Shown in pieces: positions 52,883-61,281 of a DNA stretch of 63,959 bases. The stretch lies in the NCBI GenBank assembly GCA_017445585.1, contig JAFSTX010000012.1, positions 1 through 63,959 of the forward strand, read 5' to 3'. Under the pieces are notes generated by a model. It was not told the DNA's origin. It saw nothing but the letters and a program-made list of their open reading frames with translations, and made no database searches. The translations under genes were made by a program, and so were the position numbers. The DNA is from Lachnospiraceae bacterium. Lineage in GTDB: Bacteria > Bacillota > Clostridia > Lachnospirales > Lachnospiraceae. Within the stretch, counting starts at the first letter, position 1. Each line of letters starts with the position of its first letter.

Positions 52883-53689
52883 ATGGACAACAGACCCATA
52901 GGAGTGTTTGACAGCGGAGTCGGCGGACTTACGGTCTTCCGTGAGATCTCGCGCAGGCTCCCGAACGAAAAAGTAGTGTATTTCGGAGACACGGCGCGCG
53001 TCCCTTACGGCGACCGCGACCCGGCCCAGGTGGTGGATTTTTCCAGGCAGATCGTGCGTTTTCTGCGCACACGCGACGTAAAAGCCGTCGTCATTGCCTG
53101 CAATACGGCCACCGCGCCTTCGCTCCCACACCTGCGTGCTGAAAATGACATCCCGATCATCGGCGTCATAGAGCCGGGCGCGCGCGGAGCCGCCGCTGCT
53201 ACCAGGAACGGCCGCATTGGTGTCATCGCCACCGCGGGCACGATAAAAAGCGGTCAGTATCCGAAACATATCCTCGGGATCAACCCGGAACTGAGCGTCT
53301 TCCCGCTTGCTTGCCCGAAGTTTGTACCGCTGATCGAGGCCGGACGCACACACGATCCCGAGACCGCCGCAGTCGTCCACGAGTATCTCTCGCAGCTGAC
53401 CGCTGAGGGGATCGACACTCTGGTGCTGGGCTGCACACATTACCCGCTGCTGCGCGACCTCATAGCCGCGGAGGTGGGAGATGGAGTCACACTGGTGGAT
53501 CCGGCAGTCGAGACCACGCTCGAACTCATGCGCACCCTGCGCGAGGCCGACGCAGAGAACGGCACTCTCGCCACGCCGCGCCATGAGTATTACGTAAGCG
53601 GCGATCCGGCCTTCTTCCGTGATTTCGCGGAGAAAGTACTCCCATGCGACGTTCCCGACGCGGAGAAGACGGACATAGAGAAGTACTGA
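52883..53689 (+). CDS. murI: glutamate racemase
   Basis: 268 residues. It converts L- to D-glutamate for peptidoglycan. The two catalytic Cys are in VIACNTATAPS and VLGCTHYPLL; IGVFDSGVGGLTVFREI and GDTARVPYG are the substrate-site motifs. The C-terminal coding stretch (DVPDAEKTDIEKY) is duplicated just beyond the stop codon. Confidence 0.97.
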   Translation: MDNRPIGVFDSGVGGLTVFREISRRLPNEKVVYFGDTARVPYGDRDPAQVVDFSRQIVRFLRTRDVKAVVIACNTATAPSLPHLRAENDIPIIGVIEPGARGAAAATRNGRIGVIATAGTIKSGQYPKHILGINPELSVFPLACPKFVPLIEAGRTHDPETAAVVHEYLSQLTAEGIDTLVLGCTHYPLLRDLIAAEVGDGVTLVDPAVETTLELMRTLREADAENGTLATPRHEYYVSGDPAFFRDFAEKVLPCDVPDAEKTDIEKY

Positions 53690-53737
53690 GAGCGACGTTC
53701 CCGACGCGGAGAAGTCGGACGTCGAAAAACACTGAGC
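53646..53737 (+). repeat. 46-bp tandem duplication of the murI 3' end
   Basis: Units 53646-53691 and 53692-53737 share GCGACGTTCCCGACGCGGAG and most following bases. The second unit, read in its own frame, would encode DVPDAEKSDVEKH and a TGA. Because 46 is not a multiple of three it is out of frame with murI, so it lengthens the spacer rather than the protein. Confidence 0.85.
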
Positions 53738-53764
53738 AAATAGGCACAGGCCCAGGCAGAATAT

Positions 53765-54208
53765 ATGAATCCAGAAGTTACAGTCAGCGTAAGCGGCCAT
53801 CTGACCATGGCCGGCGGCGCCCCGACCGAAGATATCGAGATAGTATCGGCCGGCGAATACTACGAGCGCAAAGGCAGCCGCTACGTCCTCTACGAAGAAC
53901 GCCAGGAAGGCTTTGACGAAGCCGTGCGTAACGTCCTGAAGATCTCAGGCGACACGGTCAGCGTCCGCAAGCGCGGCCTCGTGGTCTCGGATATGGTCTT
54001 CCACGAGGGCACGAATCAGATCTCGCACTACGTCACGCCGTATGGCAGCATTGTCCTCGGCATCACTGCCAGAGCGATGCGTATCGAAGAGACGGACGAC
54101 GAGATCAGTATTGCTATCGACTACGAGGCGGAGATGGATTACGGCAAAGTCTCCGACTGCGAGATGCGGATCAAAATACGCTCGGTAAAAAAGGAACCTT
54201 TAGCATGA
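53765..54208 (+). CDS. DUF1934 (YwiB-like) beta-barrel protein
   Basis: 147 residues. The pattern resembles the DUF1934/YwiB calycin-like beta-barrel: KGSRYVLYEERQ, TVSVRKRGLVVSDMVFHEG, TPYGSIVLGITARAM and ISIAIDYEAEMD. Function not established. It follows murI and overlaps the carboxypeptidase gene by an ATGA, placing it in a cell-wall operon. Confidence 0.75.
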   Translation: MNPEVTVSVSGHLTMAGGAPTEDIEIVSAGEYYERKGSRYVLYEERQEGFDEAVRNVLKISGDTVSVRKRGLVVSDMVFHEGTNQISHYVTPYGSIVLGITARAMRIEETDDEISIAIDYEAEMDYGKVSDCEMRIKIRSVKKEPLA

Positions 54209-55758
54209 AAAGACAAGGATCACACAAACCCATCAGGAAACTCATCAGCATAATCGCCGTGATTATGGCGGCAGTGATGCTCCCTGTGTACGTGGCAGCG
54301 GAGACTTCGGCGCCGCCGCGGCCTCTCGGCGACCTCACGGGCAGCGGTATCCTGCCGCCGACCGGCTTTGACATCAGCGCCCGCAGCGCATATCTGATCG
54401 AGCTAGGCTCAGGCGAAGTCCTCTATGCCAAGAATGCAAACGAGGACCGCTATCCGGCCAGTATCACAAAGATCATGACCGCCATGGTCGTCCTCGAGCA
54501 CTGCTCGCTGGACGAACAGGTGACTTTCTCGCATGCATCGGTGACTGACCTTGAAGACGGCGGACATGATGCTCGCTTCAAGGAAGGCGAGGTCCTCACG
54601 GTCGAACAGTGCCTCTACGGACTGATGCTGGATTCCGTGAATTCATGCGGCTACGCTCTGGCCGAGCACGTGGCCGGCTCGCTTGCCGACTTTGCCGCTC
54701 TGATGAACGAAAAAGCACGCTCGATCGGCTGCACGAACACGAATTTCACGAATCCTCACGGCCTGAACGACGAGAAACACCGCACCACCGCGCACGATAT
54801 GGCATTGATCATGTGGAACGCACTTCAGAACCCGGATTTCTACAGAATCGATTCCGCACGCACCTACCGGGTCGAAGCCACGGAAAAACGCCCCGAAGGC
54901 TATACCTTTACCATGCATCATAAAATGATGCAGCCTGAATCGGAATTCTACTATGATACAGTGGTCGCCGGAAAGACCGGCTATACCTCACTCGCCTTCA
55001 ACACTCTCGTGACCTATGCGAAGCGCGACGGCGCAGAACTGATCGCGGTCGTCATGAAGGAATCCCAGGGCAGCGGGACGATATACAGAGATACGAAGAA
55101 ACTGCTGGACTACGGTTTTGACAAATTCACGCTGACCGACATCTCGTCGCTGGCGGGCGGCTTCGACCTCGGCCTGCGGAGCATCGCGCCGATGCCCGTG
55201 ACCACGGACAGCAGCCTGAAACTGTACCTGCCCACCGAGACGACGAACATCAGCTTTAATTTCAGCAGCAGCGATACGATGGGCCTGGAAAAGGCTATCG
55301 GATCCCTTCAGATCAAAGCGGGAGAGGCCGCCGTGGCGGGCAGGGCCATCGTGGCAGATGAAGCACTGATGAGCATTGTCGGAGCGGGAGAAAACCCGCA
55401 GGGCGGTACGGATACGCAGAACCCCGATGTGCAGAATCCGGACGCGCAGAACCCCGATGTGCAGAACCCCGACGTGCAGAATCCGGACGCACAGAACCCC
55501 GACGAACAGGATACCGGAAGCACACAGGAAAAGGGCGGTTCCGGCTTTGTCACCTTCCTCAAGGTCATCATGTGGATCATTATCATCGGTGTGCTCGGGA
55601 TAGGCGGCTGGTGGTGCGCAGTGCAGCTCATAAAGCGCCGCCGCCGCGAAGAAGCGGCGCGCAAAGCCGCCCGTAAGGTACGCATGGACCGCATCAAATC
55701 CCTGCGCGGCGACGATGCCGGCGCGAGGAACGACCGCCGCGACCCGCTCGACCTGTAA
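54205..55758 (+). CDS. D-alanyl-D-alanine carboxypeptidase (DacF-like PBP5)
   Basis: 517 residues. Signal sequence (about 11-33), then a penicillin-binding transpeptidase-like domain: SITK (Ser86 nucleophile, Lys89), SVN (144-146), and GKTGYT. It trims the terminal D-Ala from peptidoglycan pentapeptides. After the PBP5-like C-terminal domain come six N-P-D-x-Q repeats, a transmembrane helix (VIMWIIIIGVLGIGGWWCAVQ) and a basic cytoplasmic tail (KRRRREEAARKAARK). The single C-terminal helix replaces the usual amphipathic anchor of PBP5. Confidence 0.93.
   Translation: MKRQGSHKPIRKLISIIAVIMAAVMLPVYVAAETSAPPRPLGDLTGSGILPPTGFDISARSAYLIELGSGEVLYAKNANEDRYPASITKIMTAMVVLEHCSLDEQVTFSHASVTDLEDGGHDARFKEGEVLTVEQCLYGLMLDSVNSCGYALAEHVAGSLADFAALMNEKARSIGCTNTNFTNPHGLNDEKHRTTAHDMALIMWNALQNPDFYRIDSARTYRVEATEKRPEGYTFTMHHKMMQPESEFYYDTVVAGKTGYTSLAFNTLVTYAKRDGAELIAVVMKESQGSGTIYRDTKKLLDYGFDKFTLTDISSLAGGFDLGLRSIAPMPVTTDSSLKLYLPTETTNISFNFSSSDTMGLEKAIGSLQIKAGEAAVAGRAIVADEALMSIVGAGENPQGGTDTQNPDVQNPDAQNPDVQNPDVQNPDAQNPDEQDTGSTQEKGGSGFVTFLKVIMWIIIIGVLGIGGWWCAVQLIKRRRREEAARKAARKVRMDRIKSLRGDDAGARNDRRDPLDL
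55420..55509 (+). repeat. six 15-bp repeats encoding NPDxQ
   Basis: Six tandem copies of Asn-Pro-Asp-[Val/Ala/Glu]-Gln between the enzymatic part and the transmembrane helix of the carboxypeptidase. Probably a flexible wall-spanning spacer whose length can vary by slippage. Confidence 0.9.
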
Positions 55759-55931
55759 ACACAAGCCGACGGCAAATGCTGCCCGCTGCCAAGCCGTACG
55801 CGCCGTATCTGACCGTATGCCTGCAGCGCTCGCGCACAGCCGAGACCGGCGCCTCTCAAATGAGCACTTTTTGCACGGTTTTACGTGCGTTTTGACTGGT
55901 TTTGCCACTGGTTTTGCAGGAGCAAATCATA

Positions 55932-55960
55932 TTGACAAGAAACCAATTAGGGTTTACAAT
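55932..55960 (+). promoter_or_regulatory. strong promoter of the exopolysaccharide/envelope operon
   Basis: TTGACA (55932-55937), 17-bp spacer, TACAAT (55955-55960), 43 bp upstream of ATG 56004. Confidence 0.75.
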
Positions 55961-56003
55961 TTACCATAATGTGCGGTAGTGTCTGCATGGGAGGAAATAA
56001 TCC

Positions 56004-56840
56004 ATGATAAAGAGAGCCGCGGACGGAACGACAGAGATAGACCTGTCCGCGTTATTTAAGGTCCTGTGGAACAGAATATGGGCTATCGTCATCGTGGCTG
56101 TGATAGGAGGAGCCGCGGCTTTTTGCTATGCAAAATTCGCCATCACTCCCCAGTATCAGTCAAGCGTCATGATGTATGTCAATAACAGAGGCGTGTCGGG
56201 CACGACGACCTACCAGATCTCCACCACGGAGCTGTCTGCCGCCAAGAGCCTCGTGAATACCTACCTCGTAGTACTGAATTCGCGCACCTGCCTGAATGAA
56301 GTCTCCGAAAAGTCGGGTGTCGGTTATTCATACAACAAACTGAGCAGCATGGTCTCCGCTTCGTCAGTGAACGACACCGAGATCTTCCGCATAACCGTGA
56401 CCAGCACGAGCGCCGAAGAGGCGCAGCTCATCGCGAACACCATCGCCGAGGTCCTGCCGGACAAGATCAGCGACGTCGTCGAGGGCAGCAACGTTAAGGT
56501 CGTCGACTACGCTCCACTCCTGCCGAACAAGACCTATCCGAGCAATACCCGCTTTACCGTCATCGGTCTGCTGATAGGCGCGCTGCTGGCGGTGGCAGTC
56601 ATCGTAGTACTGCAGTTTATGGACGATCTGATCCACGGCGAGGAGTATCTGACGAATACCTTTGAGGGCATTCCCGTGCTTGCTTCCATCCCCGATCTGA
56701 TGGAGCACGGAGGCAAGGGCTACTATAAAAAATACGGCTACGGCAACCCCGTCAGTTACGGACAGGCAGCGGCGAGGGCCGAGGAATACGCCCGCAAAGC
56801 CGATGAGGAATACATGAACGACAAGGGAGGCGCCGTATGA
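56004..56840 (+). CDS. Wzz/YveK-type polysaccharide chain-length regulator
   Basis: 278 residues. It has two transmembrane helices (about 27-49, IWAIVIVAVIGGAAAFCYA; and about 190-210, IGLLIGALLAVAVIVVLQF) flanking an extracytoplasmic domain, the CpsC/YveK layout. It acts as membrane adaptor for the tyrosine kinase encoded next (4-bp overlap) and controls polymer length or export. Confidence 0.9.
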   Translation: MIKRAADGTTEIDLSALFKVLWNRIWAIVIVAVIGGAAAFCYAKFAITPQYQSSVMMYVNNRGVSGTTTYQISTTELSAAKSLVNTYLVVLNSRTCLNEVSEKSGVGYSYNKLSSMVSASSVNDTEIFRITVTSTSAEEAQLIANTIAEVLPDKISDVVEGSNVKVVDYAPLLPNKTYPSNTRFTVIGLLIGALLAVAVIVVLQFMDDLIHGEEYLTNTFEGIPVLASIPDLMEHGGKGYYKKYGYGNPVSYGQAAARAEEYARKADEEYMNDKGGAV

Positions 56841-57694
56841 GTACAGACAAGAATAAGCTCGCCTCCGGAAGGACAGAGCAGAGAGAGCTGCTCTGCGAGA
56901 ACCTCAGCTTCGCAGCGTCCGAGGCATATAAACTCCTGCGCGCGAACCTGAAATTCGCACTTAACACAGACAAGAGATGCCCGGTAGTCGGAATCACCAG
57001 TTCCACCAGAGGCGAAGGCAAGACCACGACCTCTATCAACCTGGCATATACCATAGCTCAGACCGGCAAAAAGGTCCTTCTCGTGGACGGCGACATGCGT
57101 CTGCCGAACGTGGCAAGATCCCTGATGATCAACCGCCGCCCCGGTCTGTCGGACTTCATCGTCGGAGCCGCTCAGAAGGCTGAATGCATCCGCCGCTCTC
57201 AGCTTCTGGCCAACTGGGAGGTCATCCCTGCGGGTAATATCCCGCCCAACCCTTCCGAGCTGCTCAGCTCAGAGAGCATGGCCAGATTCATCGAGCGTTC
57301 GAGAGAAGAGTACGAATATATCATACTCGATCTGCCGCCCGTGGGCATCGTATCGGACGCCCTTGTCGCGGCGAATATCCTTGACGGCCTGATCATGGTG
57401 GTCCGCGAGGATTACTCCAGCAGGAAATTCCTGAACCAGTGCATCGCACAGTTCAATCCCCTGCGCGAGAAACTCCTCGGCTTCGTGCTGACGGACGTGA
57501 CAAAGAATAACAAGGGTTACTACTACAGGAGCCATCACCGTGCAAAGACCTACGGCAAGCAGTACGGCTACGGCAGCAAGGGCTTTGACCGCAGCTACAG
57601 TTACGGTTACGGCTACGGCTATGAGGATGCCGCCAGGCAGGCCGGCAAGGCCGCAAAGACTGCCGCAGAGCCAAAGAGCAGGAAGAAACTCTAA
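56837..57694 (+). CDS. CpsD/CapB-type BY-kinase (tyrosine autokinase)
   Basis: 285 residues. Walker A SSTRGEGKTTTSINLA (about 55-70), Walker A' VLLVDGDMRLP (80-90), and Walker B ILDLPPVGIVSD. The C terminus carries a Tyr cluster (YYYRSHH, YGKQYGYG, then alternating Tyr-Gly) with more than ten Tyr in about 45 residues, the autophosphorylation substrate. With the upstream adaptor and downstream phosphatase it forms the standard phosphorylation cycle controlling polysaccharide assembly. Confidence 0.95.
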   Translation: MSTDKNKLASGRTEQRELLCENLSFAASEAYKLLRANLKFALNTDKRCPVVGITSSTRGEGKTTTSINLAYTIAQTGKKVLLVDGDMRLPNVARSLMINRRPGLSDFIVGAAQKAECIRRSQLLANWEVIPAGNIPPNPSELLSSESMARFIERSREEYEYIILDLPPVGIVSDALVAANILDGLIMVVREDYSSRKFLNQCIAQFNPLREKLLGFVLTDVTKNNKGYYYRSHHRAKTYGKQYGYGSKGFDRSYSYGYGYGYEDAARQAGKAAKTAAEPKSRKKL

Positions 57695-58387
57695 ATGCTT
57701 GATATACATACTCACATCCTTCCACAGATGGATGACGGCAGCCGCTCCGTCGAAGAGAGTCTGCTCATGCTCAGGTCCCTCAGAGCCCAGGGCGTGGACA
57801 CGGTGGCGCTGACATCGCATTTTTACGCGGAGGATGAGAGCCCGGAGAGATTCCTGGCGAGACGGGCACAGGCCCGAAGCCGCCTGGAAGCAGCCATGGA
57901 CGATGGCGAATGGCCATCGCTCCGCTCGGGCGCAGAGGTCTGCTACTATATAGGCGTATCGCGGACCGAAGGGATCGAGAGGCTGTGCATAGAGGACACG
58001 CCGCTTCTGATGCTCGAGATGCCGATGACACACTGGGACAGGAGCGTCATGGACGAGGCGCTGGAGCTGGCGACAGACGGACGGGTCATCCTCCTGCTGG
58101 CGCATATCGACAGGTACCTGCGGTACAATAAGCTCGACGCCTTCGAACTGCTCCGCTCACGAGGGGCGCTGATGCAGATAAACGCCGGCTTTGCCGAGGA
58201 TCGCGGGAATCACCGGCTGCTCAGGAAGCTTGCAAAAAGGGACCTGATACAGTTTGTCGGCACAGACTGCCACGGCATCACACACCGTGCGCCGCATATG
58301 AGTCCGGCACTGGAGATGCTGGAAAAATACGGCGGCGAGAGACTGCTCCGGACGCTGGACTTATATGAAGAAGAATTCTTTGATTAG
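57695..58387 (+). CDS. CpsB/CapC-type PHP tyrosine phosphatase
   Basis: 230 residues. PHP-type manganese-dependent phosphatase: DIHTHILPQMDDGS, LTSHFYAEDESPERF, LLAHIDRYLRY, and VGTDCHGITHR. It dephosphorylates the BY-kinase. Starts immediately after the kinase stop codon and overlaps the sortase gene by 23 bp. Confidence 0.93.
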   Translation: MLDIHTHILPQMDDGSRSVEESLLMLRSLRAQGVDTVALTSHFYAEDESPERFLARRAQARSRLEAAMDDGEWPSLRSGAEVCYYIGVSRTEGIERLCIEDTPLLMLEMPMTHWDRSVMDEALELATDGRVILLLAHIDRYLRYNKLDAFELLRSRGALMQINAGFAEDRGNHRLLRKLAKRDLIQFVGTDCHGITHRAPHMSPALEMLEKYGGERLLRTLDLYEEEFFD

Positions 58388-59183
58388 ATATATATATATC
58401 GGACTCTTTGCGGTCATACTGGTGCTGTGCATCATACTGCTGCTTCAGAACCAGAGCTGCGGAGAGAGCGGAGGGATCGACTCGGACGATCCGATCATCT
58501 ACCCCTCCACGCAGGCCGCCGCTGTACCGACCGCAGGGACAGAGCCCGCAGGAGCGGATACGCAGACGAGCGAGACACCGACGGAGCCTGAGCCCTATGT
58601 GAGCCCCATCGACTGGGAGACTCTGTGGGAAAAGAATCCGGAGATCTACGCATGGCTGTACATCCCGGATACCGAGATCAGTTTCCCGGTGTGCCAGAGA
58701 CAGGGCGACGATACCTACTATCTGGACCACAGTGCGTACCTGCGCGATTACCGTGCCGGAGCGCTCTTTACCGAGAGCCGGTACAATGACTTGAGTTTCG
58801 ACGAGCCGGTGACCGTCATCTACGGACACAAGATGCGCTCGGGAGCCATGTTCGGAACGCTCCAGACGACTTTTTCCACGGAAAAGGGTTTCGCGGAGCA
58901 CCGGGAGATGATAATATATATGCCGGAGCGGGAGCTGCACTATACCGTATGGGCAGCGGTACCGTACGAGAATTATCATCTCATGCAGACTTATGACTTT
59001 GAGAACGGACGCTACATGCGGATGTTCATCAGAAGTATAAATGAAGTACGCGCCATAGAGGCGCAGTTGGATGAGTCCCTTGAGGTCACTGCCGATGACA
59101 GGCTGCTGGTGCTGAGCACCTGCCTGATGGGCAAGGTGAGCAAGAGATATTTAGTAATAGGACGGCTTGACGCCGTGAAATGA
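58365..59183 (+). CDS. srtB: class B sortase
   Basis: 272 residues. One N-terminal signal-anchor helix (YIYIGLFAVILVLCIILLL), a Thr/Glu/Pro-rich stalk, then the sortase barrel: WLYIPDTEISFPVCQ, catalytic His in VIYGHKMRSG, catalytic Cys in LLVLSTCLMGK, and Arg in VSKRYLVI. The long loop before the Cys is class-B-like. The adjacent gene encodes a protein with an SPQTG signal, presumably its substrate. Confidence 0.93.
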   Translation: MKKNSLIRYIYIGLFAVILVLCIILLLQNQSCGESGGIDSDDPIIYPSTQAAAVPTAGTEPAGADTQTSETPTEPEPYVSPIDWETLWEKNPEIYAWLYIPDTEISFPVCQRQGDDTYYLDHSAYLRDYRAGALFTESRYNDLSFDEPVTVIYGHKMRSGAMFGTLQTTFSTEKGFAEHREMIIYMPERELHYTVWAAVPYENYHLMQTYDFENGRYMRMFIRSINEVRAIEAQLDESLEVTADDRLLVLSTCLMGKVSKRYLVIGRLDAVK

Positions 59184-59195
59184 GAGGTAAAAGCT

Positions 59196-59936
59196 ATGAA
59201 GAAGTTGATGGCAACATTGATGGCCGCTATGCTCGTGCTGGCTATGGCAGTACCCGCTTTCGGTGCTATTATCACTCCCAGTGCGGAGCAGAAGGGTTCT
59301 CCCAGAGTAGTGCCGCGCAGAAGCGCTGCGGGAACTATGGAAGATTACCTGGCGTTTGACGCCCAGGGCAATGAGATCGCTCCCGACGATACCCTTGAGC
59401 TCGTGACCACCGCTTACTCCGAGAGGAACAGCGCCCTGACCGAGATCAAGGACATCCTGACTAAAGCCAAAGCCAAGATCGACGCAGCTTCCACCCCCGC
59501 TGATCTGACCGGCGATGTCAATGATGCGGCGAAGAAATTCAGCCTTACCGCGGACGACCTGGAGATCACCGAGTTCTTTGACGCTTCTTTCGTAAGAAAC
59601 GGTGATACCTATGTGCCTTTCGGCGAGGTCGGAGAGACTGTGAAGGTTTCCTTCCGCACGAGCCTCGGCGCTAACGATCCCCTTGTAGTGCTCGTCAGCT
59701 GCGACGGTGACAAGTGGGAAGTCATCGAGGACGCAAAGGTAGCTGACGGCGCAGTCGATGTCACTTTTGACAAGTTCTGCGCAGTCGTATTCCTGACCGA
59801 GGGTAATGTCAGCGGCAGCGGCAATTCGCCCCAGACCGGCGATGTGACCACCGGCATCATCGTTTCCGTAGCGCTTGTAGCCGCTCTGGCTCTGTGCATC
59901 GGCGGAAGCATGATCGTAGACAGGAAGCATTCATAA
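59196..59936 (+). CDS. sortase-anchored surface protein (SPQTG signal)
   Basis: 246 residues. Signal peptide (LMAAMLVLAMAVPAFGA), a mature domain with beta-rich stretches (TVKVSFRTSLGANDPLVV; DVTFDKFCAVVFL) and a cell-wall sorting signal at the C terminus: NSPQTGD, a hydrophobic helix (IIVSVALVAALALCIGG) and RKHS. The (S/P)PxTG form is the one recognised by class B sortases of clostridia such as Clostridioides difficile, and srtB lies 12 bp upstream. Function of the exposed domain unknown. Confidence 0.88.
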   Translation: MKKLMATLMAAMLVLAMAVPAFGAIITPSAEQKGSPRVVPRRSAAGTMEDYLAFDAQGNEIAPDDTLELVTTAYSERNSALTEIKDILTKAKAKIDAASTPADLTGDVNDAAKKFSLTADDLEITEFFDASFVRNGDTYVPFGEVGETVKVSFRTSLGANDPLVVLVSCDGDKWEVIEDAKVADGAVDVTFDKFCAVVFLTEGNVSGSGNSPQTGDVTTGIIVSVALVAALALCIGGSMIVDRKHS

Positions 59937-59961
59937 AAAGCAGCAAAGCGAGAAATCAGCC

Positions 59962-61191
59962 TTGGAAGATAATATAACAAGGATGGACGGTTCCCGGAGC
60001 CGCGAAGCCGGCTCCGGGAATTCCCATGCTCACAGCACAGGATCCTCACACAGTGCACAGTCCACACACAGCCCACATTCCGGAGAGCACAGCTCCTCCG
60101 GCAGTTCGGGCAGCCACAGTCATGGCTCCGGCAGCGCAAAACGCAGCAGGAAGCGCAGGACCGGGCTCGTGCGCAGATTTACCGATTGGTGCAGGAACGA
60201 TCCGAAGAATTCTATAAAGCTCCTCGGCATTGTTGCTGCCGTGGCGGTCATAATCGTGCTGCTGGTGCTTATCTCCAGAGGCGATACGGGCAGGTCTGAG
60301 GAGTCCGGCGAGAATATCCCCGGTGAGAAGCAGGCCTCCCTGTATTATCAGGACAGCTGGTATCGCGAGAGGACGGAGCTCGAGACACTGCTCGTACTTG
60401 GCATAGACAAGACGTCCGATCAGACTCATGACGAGCCCGAAGCCTATATCAATCACCAGCAGAACGATCTGAATCTGCTCGTCGTGATAGACCACTCTGC
60501 AAAGAGGTATGAGATCCTCCAGCTGAACCGCGACACCATGACTGAGATCCGCAAATACGGTCTTAACTCGCAGTACGTGGGTACGGAAGTCATGCAGCTC
60601 GCGCTGGCACACACCTACGGCACCGGCGGCAAGGACAGCTGCAGAAATACCGTATCGGCAGTGGAGAATCTCCTCTATGATATCCATATCGACCACTACG
60701 TGTCCGTCACGATGGACGCCGTAGCGGTAATCAATGACGCCGTGGACGGCGTGACCGTGAAGATAGAGGACGATTTCGGCGAGGGCAGCGGCTTCGTAAA
60801 GGGAGCTGACGTGACTCTCATCGGCCCCAAGGCGCTCGAGTACGTCCGCGCGAGAAGCAGCATGCAGGATGATGCGTCAAATATAGCCCGCATGCGTCGT
60901 CAGAGGACATACATGGATGCTCTGATCACTGCCATGAACGCAAAGATCAAAGGCAGCTCGACATGGGCCGCGAGGACCCTGCGCGACGTGGTGGACTATA
61001 CGGTATCGGATCTGGGATATCTGGACCTCGGGGATCTGCTGACGCGCATTTCGGGCTATTCACACGGAGACATCCAGACTACAGAGGGCGAGGCCCGCAC
61101 CGTCGAAGGTGTCCCCGTGGAATTCTATGTGGACGAGGATGCTCTGCAGGAGCAGGTCATAGGACTTTTCTACGAGAAGAGCGGCGAATAA
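59962..61191 (+). CDS. LytR-CpsA-Psr family glycopolymer ligase
   Basis: 409 residues. A cytoplasmic N terminus of about 80 residues very rich in Ser/His/Gly (SGNSHAHSTGSSHSAQ), a transmembrane helix (LLGIVAAVAVIIVLLVLI), then the LCP domain: TLLVLGIDKTSDQ, LQLNRDTMTEI, VTMDAVAVINDAVDG, EYVRARSSMQDD and ARMRRQRTYMDAL with catalytic Arg. LCP enzymes attach polysaccharide or teichoic acid from lipid carriers to peptidoglycan. TTG start with a weak ribosome site; ATG 59983 is an alternative. The His-rich tail is unusual. Confidence 0.92.
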   Translation: MEDNITRMDGSRSREAGSGNSHAHSTGSSHSAQSTHSPHSGEHSSSGSSGSHSHGSGSAKRSRKRRTGLVRRFTDWCRNDPKNSIKLLGIVAAVAVIIVLLVLISRGDTGRSEESGENIPGEKQASLYYQDSWYRERTELETLLVLGIDKTSDQTHDEPEAYINHQQNDLNLLVVIDHSAKRYEILQLNRDTMTEIRKYGLNSQYVGTEVMQLALAHTYGTGGKDSCRNTVSAVENLLYDIHIDHYVSVTMDAVAVINDAVDGVTVKIEDDFGEGSGFVKGADVTLIGPKALEYVRARSSMQDDASNIARMRRQRTYMDALITAMNAKIKGSSTWAARTLRDVVDYTVSDLGYLDLGDLLTRISGYSHGDIQTTEGEARTVEGVPVEFYVDEDALQEQVIGLFYEKSGE

Positions 61192-61281
61192 ACCGCCGGC
61201 GCTTCGGATCCCTGATGGGAAAAGCCGCCCGCCCTCTGCGGAGGAAGAGACGGTGACAGTTTCGGAGTAGGTTTTATTGCA

